NCBI RefSeq assembly: GCF_900103275.1
Contig: NZ_FNGP01000001.1
Location: 186,001 to 250,000 of the forward strand
Source: Tessaracoccus oleiagri
Lineage (GTDB): Bacteria > Actinomycetota > Actinomycetes > Propionibacteriales > Propionibacteriaceae
DNA length: 64,000 bases
Direction of reading: 5' to 3'
The notes under the pieces were generated by a model. That model saw nothing but the letters and a program-made list of their open reading frames with translations, was not told the origin of the DNA and did no database searches. The translations under genes were made by a program, and so were the position numbers. Below, one piece after another: positions 1-7,513 of the stretch (positions are counted from its first letter, which is position 1; every line of letters starts with the position of its first letter).

Positions 1-2048
1 GGGATCGCCGCGGTGTTGTAGGCGAAGGCCCAGACGAGGTTCGACTTGATCTTGTTCAGCGTCGCGCGCGAGAGGCGCACGGCGTCGACTGCGGCCATGA
101 GGTCGTGGCGCATCAGCGTGATGTCGCCGGCCGCGATCGCCGCGTCGGTGCCGGAGCCCATCGCGATGCCGAGATCGGCCTGGGCGAGGGCTGCGGCGTC
201 GTTCACGCCGTCGCCGACCATCGCCACCTGCTTGCCGCCGGCCTGGAACTCCTTGATGGCGTCCACCTTGCCCTGCGGGGTCACGCCGGCGCGGACGTCG
301 TCGATGCCCACCTCTGCGGCCACCGCGCGGGCGGTCTTCTCGTTGTCGCCGGAGAGCAGCACCGGGGTCAGCCCCAGCCGCTTCAACTCGGAGATGACCT
401 GGCGCGCGTTCTCCTTGAGGGTGTCGGCGACGACGATGCGGCCGAGCACGCGCGTGTCGGTGGCCACCCACACCTCGGAGCCGATGACGTCGCGCCTGCG
501 CTCGGGCAGCGCGAGGCCGAGTTCGGCGATCAGCGCCGGGGAACCGGCGTAGGTCTGGATGCCGTCGACGAGGCCCTTGACGCCCCTGCCCGGCAGGTTC
601 TCGAACTCCGTCAACTGGCCCGTCTCGACGACCTCCACCAGCGCGCGGGCGATCGGGTGCTCCGAGGCCGACTCGACGGTGGCGGCCGCGCGGAGCAGCA
701 CCTCATCGGACACGCCGTCGACGGGTTCGGTGGCCGCCACGGACATGGCACCGGTGGTGATGGTGCCGGTCTTGTCGAAGACGATCGTGGAGACCTTGCG
801 CGCCCGTTCGAGGACCTGCGGGCCGCGGATGATGATGCCGAGCTGGGCGCCGCGGCCGGTGCCCACCATCAGCGCCGACGGGGTCGCGAGACCGAGGGCG
901 CAGGGGCAGGCGATGATCAGGACCGCGATGGCGGCGGACAGGGAGAACGTCAGGCCCGAGCCCATAAGCAGGTGGACAAAGAGCGCGAGCACCGAGATGA
1001 CGATGACAGTCGGCACGAAGATGGTGGTGACCTTGTCGGCCAGGCGCTGCACGTCGGCCTTGCCGGTCTGCGCCTCCTCCACGAGCCGGGCCATGTGGGC
1101 GAGCTGGGAGTCCTCGCCGACGGCGGTGGCGCGGACCAGCAGCCGGCCGGTGGTGTTGACGGCGCCGCCGACGACGTGCGAACCCGGCTCCACCTCGACG
1201 GGCAGCGACTCACCGGTGATGATCGACTGGTCCACGGCGGATCGCCCCTCGACGACCTCCCCGTCAGCCGCGACCTTCTCGCCGGGGCGTACGACGATCT
1301 CGTCGCCCACCCTGAGCAAGCGGACGTCGACCTCCTGCTCCACACCGTTCACGAGGCGACGGGCGCGCTTGGCCCCCACCTGGAGCAGCTCACGCATCGC
1401 CTTGCCCGACTCCACCTTGGCCTTCGCCTCGATGTAGCGGCCGAGCAGCAGGAAGGCGATGATCGCGACCGCGGCCTCGAAGTAGACGAAGCCGAGCGCG
1501 TCCTGGCGGGAGAGGGTCAGCTCGAACTCGTGCTTCATGCCGATCATGCCGGCGTGGCCGAAGAGCATCGCGAAGATGGACCAGGCCATCGCGGTGACGG
1601 TGCCCAGCGAGACCAGGGTGTCCATCGTCGTGCTGCCGTGGCGCAGGTTGGTCCAGGCGGCCTGGTGGAAGCTGCGGCCGGTCCAGAACACGACGACGAC
1701 CGACAACACCATCGCCAGCCACTGCCACCCGGGGAACTGCAGTGCGGGCACCATCGAGAGCGCGACGACGGGGATGCCGAGCGCGAACGCCAGGACCAGC
1801 CGTGGCCGGAGCTTCGAGGCTTCGTCGTTGGTGGGTGCGTCGGGCTCCGGCAGTCGGGCGCCGTAGCCGGCCTGCTCGACGACGGCGATGAGTTCGGCCG
1901 TCGTGAGCGAGTCGGGGGCCTCCACCGTCGCGCGTTCCGTGGCGTAGTTGACGCTCGCCTCGACGCCGTCGACCTTGTTGAGCTTCTTCTCGATCCGCGC
2001 CGCGCACGAGGCGCACGTCATGCCGTCGATGTCCAACTGGACCAGCAT
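1..2048 (-). CDS. copA: Copper-exporting P1B-type ATPase, 3' end beyond window
   Basis: Integral-membrane pump that exports Cu(I) using ATP. The reading frame is open from the ATG at 2048 to the window edge (682 codons), so the C-terminus is missing. Visible in order: N-terminal heavy-metal-associated domain with GMTCASC (Cys12, Cys15), several membrane segments, the CPC ion-binding motif in a membrane helix (Cys381-Pro-Cys383), the phosphorylation motif DKTGT (Asp425), the SEHP motif (His464) and GVND near residue 611. These motifs define P1B-1 copper ATPases. GGAG lies 6 nt before the ATG. It follows copZ and csoR on the same strand, so it is probably de-repressed by copper, although 161 nt containing a palindromic repeat separate it from copZ. 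Confidence 0.95.
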   Translation of the reverse strand, partial: MLVQLDIDGMTCASCAARIEKKLNKVDGVEASVNYATERATVEAPDSLTTAELIAVVEQAGYGARLPEPDAPTNDEASKLRPRLVLAFALGIPVVALSMVPALQFPGWQWLAMVLSVVVVFWTGRSFHQAAWTNLRHGSTTMDTLVSLGTVTAMAWSIFAMLFGHAGMIGMKHEFELTLSRQDALGFVYFEAAVAIIAFLLLGRYIEAKAKVESGKAMRELLQVGAKRARRLVNGVEQEVDVRLLRVGDEIVVRPGEKVAADGEVVEGRSAVDQSIITGESLPVEVEPGSHVVGGAVNTTGRLLVRATAVGEDSQLAHMARLVEEAQTGKADVQRLADKVTTIFVPTVIVISVLALFVHLLMGSGLTFSLSAAIAVLIIACPCALGLATPSALMVGTGRGAQLGIIIRGPQVLERARKVSTIVFDKTGTITTGAMSVAATEPVDGVSDEVLLRAAATVESASEHPIARALVEVVETGQLTEFENLPGRGVKGLVDGIQTYAGSPALIAELGLALPERRRDVIGSEVWVATDTRVLGRIVVADTLKENARQVISELKRLGLTPVLLSGDNEKTARAVAAEVGIDDVRAGVTPQGKVDAIKEFQAGGKQVAMVGDGVNDAAALAQADLGIAMGSGTDAAIAAGDITLMRHDLMAAVDAVRLSRATLNKIKSNLVWAFAYNTAAI

Positions 2049-2100
2049 CTTGACTCCATTCCGCGTGTTTCATGGGGCACACGCAGCCCGCAGGGTTGGG

Positions 2101-2165
2101 TTTACCTGCCTTCGTGCGGTTCACCTGCCGTACACGGCAGGTAAATCGCACCAGCGCAGGTCAAC
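2101..2165. repeat. Nested palindromic repeat, copy A (ACCTGCC family)
   Basis: Intergenic element between copZ and copA. It has a half-site TTTACCTGCC (2101-2110), then a near-perfect palindrome ACCTGCCGTACACGGCAGGT (2123-2142), then a half-site GCAGGTCAACC (2155-2165). The outer TTTACCTGCC also pairs exactly with GGCAGGTAAA at 2137-2146, so alternative hairpins are possible. The same half-full-half layout recurs at 59047-59143. Function is unknown. Confidence 0.75.
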
Positions 2166-2209
2166 CGGCCGGAGTGGCGGGGCGCCCCAGCGGGACGCCC
2201 CGAACCGCC

Positions 2210-2419
2210 TCAGGCCGCGGCGACGGTGTAGTTGCCGGCTTCCTTGACCGCTTCCTCGATCGACTCGAATGCGACCGGCGCCTCCGAGGTGACGACCATC
2301 TGGCCCCCGTCTAGGGTGACCTGCACGTCGTTCACGCCCTCGATCTCGCTGACCTCCTCGGTCACGGACTTCACGCAGTGGCCGCAGGTCATGCCGGTGA
2401 CGATGTACTTGGACTCCAT
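2210..2419 (-). CDS. copZ: CopZ-like copper chaperone (HMA domain)
   Basis: A 69-residue single heavy-metal-associated domain with MTCGHC (Cys12, Cys15) near the N-terminus. Proteins of this type bind Cu(I) in the cytoplasm and pass it to the CopA ATPase and to the CsoR sensor. The length is the normal one for the family. The ATG at 2419 is preceded by AGGGAG, and csoR ends only 10 nt upstream, so both are on one transcript. The sequence is acidic apart from the metal-binding loop, as expected for a chaperone docking on basic CopA surfaces (inference). Confidence 0.93.
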   Translation of the reverse strand: MESKYIVTGMTCGHCVKSVTEEVSEIEGVNDVQVTLDGGQMVVTSEAPVAFESIEEAVKEAGNYTVAAA

Positions 2420-2429
2420 TGTTTTCTCC

Positions 2430-2735
2430 CTATTTGGTCATGCGGCGGATGGCCGCCATTGCCTCGTCGAGCTTCTGCTCGGCTTCCTCTCCGCCCCTGG
2501 CCGCCGCCTGCGCGACACAGTGGTCGAGGTGGTCCTCCAGCAGCCCCAGCGACACTGCCTTGAGGGCCGACTGGATGGCGGAGATCTGCGTGAGGATGTC
2601 GATGCAGTACTTGTCCTCCTCGACCATCCGCGCGATCCCGCGCGTCTGCCCCTCGATCAGCTTGAGCCGACGCAAGTAGTTGGCCTTCTCGGGCGTGTAG
2701 CCGTGTGCGGCATGCCCCTCGGTGGTTTCGGTCAT
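2430..2735 (-). CDS. csoR: CsoR-family copper-sensing repressor
   Basis: A 101-residue all-helical DUF156 protein. The Cu(I) ligands of CsoR are present with the exact spacing of the Mycobacterium tuberculosis protein: Cys44, His69 and Cys73 (intervals 25 and 4). CsoR binds DNA as the apo-protein and is released by Cu(I), de-repressing its own operon. The start at 2735 has GGAGGAAACG directly before the ATG. It is the first gene of csoR-copZ-copA. An operator-like inverted repeat lies about 21 nt upstream. Confidence 0.95.
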   Translation of the reverse strand: MTETTEGHAAHGYTPEKANYLRRLKLIEGQTRGIARMVEEDKYCIDILTQISAIQSALKAVSLGLLEDHLDHCVAQAAARGGEEAEQKLDEAMAAIRRMTK

Positions 2736-2756
2736 CGTTTCCTCCCGGAGGAATCA

Positions 2757-2771
2757 TACCCCCCGGGGGTA
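2757..2771. promoter_or_regulatory. Probable CsoR operator
   Basis: TACCCCCCGGGGGTA just upstream of csoR. It matches the known CsoR operator style, a G/C tract inverted repeat flanked by TA. Its position would let CsoR repress csoR-copZ-copA. Confidence 0.8.
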
Positions 2772-2785
2772 GGGTAGGCAAACAC

Positions 2786-3298
2786 CACCCCCCTCCTTCG
2801 CCCCGCCGCGCCGTGTGTATAGTGCGCTCACCTCCGGGCCAGTTATCCCCAGGAAGCCCACACCCCCTGTGGAAAAGTTGCCCCATGGCCTCCCCGCAAG
2901 GCAAACACCAGGTGAACGAAGCGTTATAGCACGGAAACATGAGGTTGCGCCAGCGGATTCGCGAAATCCCTTTCAAGAATATGAAAGCCCTTGTCAGCCG
3001 GAAATGACGTCTGAGGCTGAATGTCGACACAACCACAGGTCGCTGGGTCGCTCAACCCGCCCCGCAGGAGTCCGGTCTCACAGGGGGGAAGTGTGGACAA
3101 CCCTGCGCCGAAACGTATTTATAACGATTTGATAACGCAGATTCTCGCGGGGACACGCATGGTCTCCACAACCCGGGCGGCTGAATCGTCCGAACTGTCC
3201 ACACATTGTCCACAGGTTGTCCACATCCTCTTCCACAGCAGCCGAAACTGTCCCCCTTGCCTGATGTCCTACCCTTCTGGAAGCAGGAAGGTCAGTGA
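2786..3298. promoter_or_regulatory. Intergenic region with DnaA-box array upstream of dnaB
   Basis: About 510 bases without a credible gene between csoR and dnaB. It holds three exact copies of the actinobacterial DnaA box TTGTCCACA: 3092-3100 (minus strand), 3206-3214 and 3217-3225. A one-mismatch copy CTGTCCACA lies at 3195-3203, and weaker boxes at 2843-2851 (TTATCCCCA), 2868-2876 (minus, TTTTCCACA) and 3229-3237. The boxes at 3195, 3206 and 3217 are in the same orientation exactly 11 bp apart. An AT-rich stretch lies at 3115-3137. It could be an origin-type element, a DnaA titration site or a DnaA-controlled dnaB promoter; dnaA and dnaN are not in the window. Confidence 0.7.
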
Positions 3299-4639
3299 AT
3301 GTCAGAAGGCGAGTTCGATCGCACCCCGCCCCAGGATCTGGAAGCGGAACAGAGCGTCCTCGGCGCCATGATGATGAGCAAGGACGCGATTGCCGACGTC
3401 GTGGAGGTCATCCGTGGGACGGACTTCTACCGTCCCAACCACGAGACCATCTACAACGCCATCGTCGACCTGTTCGGGCGGGGCGAGCCGGCCGACACGG
3501 TCACCGTCGCCGGCGAGCTGAGCAAGCAAGGCGAGCTGCAGAAGATCGGCGGCCCCGTCTACCTGCACGACCTCCACGCCTCCGTCTCCATCGCCGCCAA
3601 CGCCATCTACTACGCCGAGCTCGTCCGTGAGAAGGCGGTGCTCCGGCGGCTGGTGAACGCGTCGATCAGGATCGCGCAGCTCGGCTACCAGGGCCAGGGC
3701 GACGTCGACAAGATCGTCGACGAGGCCCAGCAGACCCTCTACGAGGTGACCGACAAGCGCGCCAGCGAGGACTACCGCAGCCTGGGCGAGCTGATGGAGC
3801 CCACGTTCGACGAGCTGGAGGCCATCCAGAGCTCCGGCGACGCGCTCGCGGGCGTGCCGACGGGGTTCGTGGAGCTCGACCGCCTCACCAACGGGCTCCA
3901 CCCGGGCCAGATGATCATCGTCGCCGCCCGCCCGGGTGTGGGAAAGTCGACGTTCGCTCTCGACATCTGCCGCGCCGCCGCCATCCACAACGACCTGACC
4001 ACCGCCTTCTTCTCCCTCGAGATGAGCCGCACCGAGATCGTGATGAAGGTGCTGTCGGCCGAGTCGTCGGTCCACCTCGGCCGCCTGCGCGGCTCGGGCA
4101 AGATGGACGAGGCCGACTGGCAGCGCGTCACCGACAAGGGCGTGATGCTCACCAACAAGCCCTTCTTCATCGACGACTCCCCCAACCTCACAATGATGGA
4201 GATCCGGGCGAAGGCCAGGCGGCTCAAGCAGCGCAACGACCTCCAGCTCATCGTGCTCGACTACCTGCAGCTCATGAGCTCGGGCAAGAAGGTGGAGTCG
4301 CGGCAGCTCGAGGTCTCGGAGTTCTCCCGGCAGATCAAGCTGCTCGCCAAGGAGCTCGAGATCCCCGTCATCGCGCTGTCGCAGCTGTCGCGAAACACCG
4401 AGCAGCGCAAGGACGGCGTGCCGCAGCTGTCGGACCTCCGCGAGTCGGGCTCGCTCGAGCAGGATGCGGACCTCGTGATCATGCTCCACCGCCCGGAGAT
4501 GTACACGCAGAACCCCACCGACGAGGAGCGCGGCCAGGCCTTCTTCCACGTGCTGAAGCACCGCAACGGCGAGACGGGCCGCATCGACGCCCTCTTCCAG
4601 GGCCACTACAGCCGGTTCACGAACCCGCCCATCGGCTGA
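3299..4639 (+). CDS. dnaB: Replicative DNA helicase DnaB
   Basis: A 446-residue hexameric helicase that unwinds DNA ahead of the replication fork. It has the N-terminal primase-binding helical domain (about residues 8-110), a linker, and the RecA-like ATPase core with Walker A ARPGVGKST at about 212-220 and a Walker B segment LIVLDYLQLM. The tail RESGSLEQDADLVIMLHR is the conserved motif of DnaB. The length is normal and there is no intein at the Walker A site, where many actinobacterial dnaB genes carry one. The ATG has AGGAAGG upstream. It is transcribed alone, behind the DnaA-box region. Confidence 0.96.
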   Translation: MSEGEFDRTPPQDLEAEQSVLGAMMMSKDAIADVVEVIRGTDFYRPNHETIYNAIVDLFGRGEPADTVTVAGELSKQGELQKIGGPVYLHDLHASVSIAANAIYYAELVREKAVLRRLVNASIRIAQLGYQGQGDVDKIVDEAQQTLYEVTDKRASEDYRSLGELMEPTFDELEAIQSSGDALAGVPTGFVELDRLTNGLHPGQMIIVAARPGVGKSTFALDICRAAAIHNDLTTAFFSLEMSRTEIVMKVLSAESSVHLGRLRGSGKMDEADWQRVTDKGVMLTNKPFFIDDSPNLTMMEIRAKARRLKQRNDLQLIVLDYLQLMSSGKKVESRQLEVSEFSRQIKLLAKELEIPVIALSQLSRNTEQRKDGVPQLSDLRESGSLEQDADLVIMLHRPEMYTQNPTDEERGQAFFHVLKHRNGETGRIDALFQGHYSRFTNPPIG

Positions 4640-4843
4640 TCAAACGGTCTGGATGTGATGCGAGGGAAAGCGCCGTTGCTTCCCCTCTGTGTCTCCACAC
4701 TTGCTGATCGCGACGGCATTGTGAAGGGTCTCTCAGGAAATGTTGCGGAACCGTGATCTCGACCGTCGTTCGCTTCGCTCACTGGCTCGATCAACGGGCG
4801 AGTGGAGGCAGCTCGACCAACCGAACGGGCGGTAGCAGCTCGA
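4640..4843. other. Intergenic region with degenerate short dispersed repeat
   Basis: Non-coding space between the convergent dnaB and YhgE-type genes. From about 4755 it contains repeated runs such as TCGCTTCGCTCACTGGCTCG, GCTCGATCAACGGGCGAG and GCTCGACCAACCGAACGG. These resemble the short dispersed repeats scattered between genes in many GC-rich actinobacteria. No clear terminator hairpin is visible. Confidence 0.4.
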
Positions 4844-7513
4844 TCAGCTGGCGCGGCGGAACTTCGACGGCGCGAGCTGGCGTCGCGTCCCGATCGCCAT
4901 CCACGACAGCGCGGCGAACAGGATCCCGACGAACACCAGCGCGAACACCGCCAGCACCACCTCGGCACCCGCCAGCCACGAACGCGTCAACAGCATCCCG
5001 GAGTGCACGGGCGACACCGCAGCGATCCAGTCCAGCCAGCCGGGCACCGCCGAGCTGAATCCGAGCGCGACGGTGACCGCCAGCAGCACCAGCGAGATGC
5101 CGCGGCCGATGTGCCCCAGCCACCCGGCGAGCGCGTGCTGCGTCACGGAGAACACGACGCCGAGCAGCGCCAGGATCGCCATCAACCCGACGGTCCGGCC
5201 GAGCGTCAGGTCGAGCAGCACGCCGCCGATCAGCCCGACGACCAGCCCCACCGCGGTGACGATCCCCGTCGGGAGCCCGACGGTGCGCGTCCAGAGCGCG
5301 AGGCTGCTCGCCCTCGAGGAGACGACATCGGTCGGCACCGGGCGCGCCACGACGAACGCGGCGAGCGCCGCGAGCCACACGCCGGCGACGAGGATCACCG
5401 CGGCGAGTGGCACGTCGCCCTTGGCCATCGGCTCGTCCGCCTGGTCGACCGGGCTGGACACCGTGTCGGCGAGCGTCGCGCGGTCGCTGTCGGAGTAGTA
5501 CGGCAGCTGGTCCGCGCCGGCGGCCAGCTCGTCGGAGAGGGTGCCGATGCCATCGGCCAGTTGGCCGGTGCCGTCGTCGAGCTGCGCGAGCCCGTCGCTC
5601 AGCTCACCGGCGCCGACGGCGGCCTGGCCCACGCCCGAGGTGTACTGCCAGACGCCGTCGACGTAACTCACCACGCCGTCGGAGAAGAGGCCGACGCCGT
5701 CGCTCAACTGGCGCGCGCCATCGCTGAGCTGACGGGTGCCGTCGGCGAGCTGGCTCACGCCCGCGGGCAGCGCCCCCAACTGGGAGCCGAGCTGCCGGAT
5801 GCCCCCGAGCAGCTGCGTCGATCCGTCGGCCAGCGCGGGCCCGTTGTCCACCAGCGGCTGGGCGCCGTCGACGATCCGCCCGGCCCCGTCGCGGAGCTGG
5901 GCGATCCCGTCGCGCAGCGTGCCGAGCTCGGAGGTCAGCTGGCGCGGCAACTCGGTGGCGAGGACCTCGATGCCGTCCGCGAGCTGCTGGTTGCCGTCCG
6001 CGACGGCGCGGCTGCCGTCGCGGAGCTGCCGCAGGCCCGGAACGAGCTGCTGCGCCCCCTGGAGCCCCTCCACGACCGGGCCCATGGCGGTCGACAGCTC
6101 GTCGCCCGCGTACTGCGCCAGTTCGAGGTAGGTCATGCCGGTCTCGGGTTCGGTGGAGTGCAGGAACTCCGAGGCGGCGCCGGCCCCCTGCTGGAAACCG
6201 GTGCCCAGCGCCTGGTCGATGCCCTGCTCGTAGACCGTCCGCAGTTCGTCGCACAGCGCCGGGTCGTCCACCGTGCACTCGAAGCCCGCCTTGAGCTGGT
6301 CCGCGAGCACGGTGAGCTCCGCAGGCGGTGGTACGGCGCCCGACGCGTAGCCCCGCAGCGCCGCGTCGGTGTCGCGGACGAAGCCGCCGAGTTGGTCGGC
6401 CTGGGCGCCGAGTTGCTGCGCGGCCGCCACCATCTCGTCGGTGACGAGTCCGTCGAGCGGCTCCACCTGCGCGACGACCTGGTCGAGGCCGTCTGCCACC
6501 TGGTCGGCGCCCACCGCGAGCTGCGCGGACCCGTCGACGAGCTGGTCGAGTTCAGAGAAGTCCGGCTGCGCCGAGTCCATGCCGACGACGACCCGGTCGA
6601 GCCCGTCGTAGAGCTGCCCCACCCCGCCGACGACCTGCGCGGTTCCCTCGGTGTAGGCGGCGACCCCCGGGAGCAGCTGTTCCGCCCCGTCGACGAGCTG
6701 CTGCACCCCAGCTGTGAGGGCGGGCATCTGCCCGGCCATCTGCTGGACGCCGGCGTCGAGCTGACCCGCGCCGTCCGCGAGCTGCACAGCGCCGTCCTGG
6801 AGCTCGTACGAGCCGTCGGCGAGCTGGTCACCGCCCGCGGCCAGCTGGTCGCCGCCGTCGGCGAGCTGTCCCATGCCGTCGGCCAGTTCGGCCGACCCGT
6901 CGGCTGCCTGGGAGGTGCCGTCGGCGAGCTGGTCGGCGCCGTCGCGGAGCTGGTCGACGCCGTCGACGAGCTGCCCGAACTGGTCCCCGACCTGGTTGAA
7001 GCCGAGGTAGATGTTCTCGAGGTACTGCGACGTCAGCATGTCGTTGAGGGAGCCGGTCGCGATCCGGGCGATGTCCTGCGCGAGCACGCCGTCGGAGGCG
7101 GGCGCGTTGCGGGAGATCTCGACGTCGATCCTCGCCTTCTCGGCGACGTCGGCATCGTTCGCGGAGAACGACATCGCGGCGCGGGAGAAGTTGGCGGGGA
7201 TCGTCACGACGGCGGAGTACTCGCCGGTGAGGAGCCCCTCGTCGGCACTCGGCTCGTCGGCGAGGATCCAGGTGATGTTCTCGCCGTCGCGGTCCATCAT
7301 CTCGGCGGCGAGCTGCCGGCCCATGGGCACGAACTGGCCCTCGATCTCCGTGCCCTCGTCGAGGTTCACGATGGCGGCGGTCACCTTGTCCTCGTCGGCG
7401 CGGTCGACCAGCCCCAGCAGGGCGCCGACGATCAACAGCGGCACGAGGAACAGCGCGGCCAGCACGGGCCACGACACCTTGCGTCCGAACTTGCGGGTTC
7501 CCTCGGGTCTCAT
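4844..7513 (-). CDS. YhgE/Pip family membrane protein with LADG repeats
   Basis: An 889-residue protein with one N-terminal membrane segment (WPVLAALFLVPLLIVGALLG), an extracytoplasmic part of about 600 residues, and five C-terminal membrane segments of the ABC-2 type. From about residue 165 to 690 it is filled with short repeats of the form Q-L-x-D-G-x-x-x-L-A-D-G, predicted to form long coiled coils. This is the YhgE/Pip (phage infection protein) layout, related to EsaA of type VII secretion and to ABC-2 permeases; the transported substrate is unknown. The ATG at 7513 overlaps the stop of the MMPL gene (ATGA) and follows GGAGGAGG, so the two are translationally coupled. Both probably answer to the TetR regulator upstream. 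Confidence 0.85.
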   Translation of the reverse strand: MRPEGTRKFGRKVSWPVLAALFLVPLLIVGALLGLVDRADEDKVTAAIVNLDEGTEIEGQFVPMGRQLAAEMMDRDGENITWILADEPSADEGLLTGEYSAVVTIPANFSRAAMSFSANDADVAEKARIDVEISRNAPASDGVLAQDIARIATGSLNDMLTSQYLENIYLGFNQVGDQFGQLVDGVDQLRDGADQLADGTSQAADGSAELADGMGQLADGGDQLAAGGDQLADGSYELQDGAVQLADGAGQLDAGVQQMAGQMPALTAGVQQLVDGAEQLLPGVAAYTEGTAQVVGGVGQLYDGLDRVVVGMDSAQPDFSELDQLVDGSAQLAVGADQVADGLDQVVAQVEPLDGLVTDEMVAAAQQLGAQADQLGGFVRDTDAALRGYASGAVPPPAELTVLADQLKAGFECTVDDPALCDELRTVYEQGIDQALGTGFQQGAGAASEFLHSTEPETGMTYLELAQYAGDELSTAMGPVVEGLQGAQQLVPGLRQLRDGSRAVADGNQQLADGIEVLATELPRQLTSELGTLRDGIAQLRDGAGRIVDGAQPLVDNGPALADGSTQLLGGIRQLGSQLGALPAGVSQLADGTRQLSDGARQLSDGVGLFSDGVVSYVDGVWQYTSGVGQAAVGAGELSDGLAQLDDGTGQLADGIGTLSDELAAGADQLPYYSDSDRATLADTVSSPVDQADEPMAKGDVPLAAVILVAGVWLAALAAFVVARPVPTDVVSSRASSLALWTRTVGLPTGIVTAVGLVVGLIGGVLLDLTLGRTVGLMAILALLGVVFSVTQHALAGWLGHIGRGISLVLLAVTVALGFSSAVPGWLDWIAAVSPVHSGMLLTRSWLAGAEVVLAVFALVFVGILFAALSWMAIGTRRQLAPSKFRRAS

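Noticed and set aside
2705-3371. Small plus-strand frames in the csoR-dnaB space
   Set aside because: No ribosome sites, unusual composition, and one runs into dnaB out of frame.
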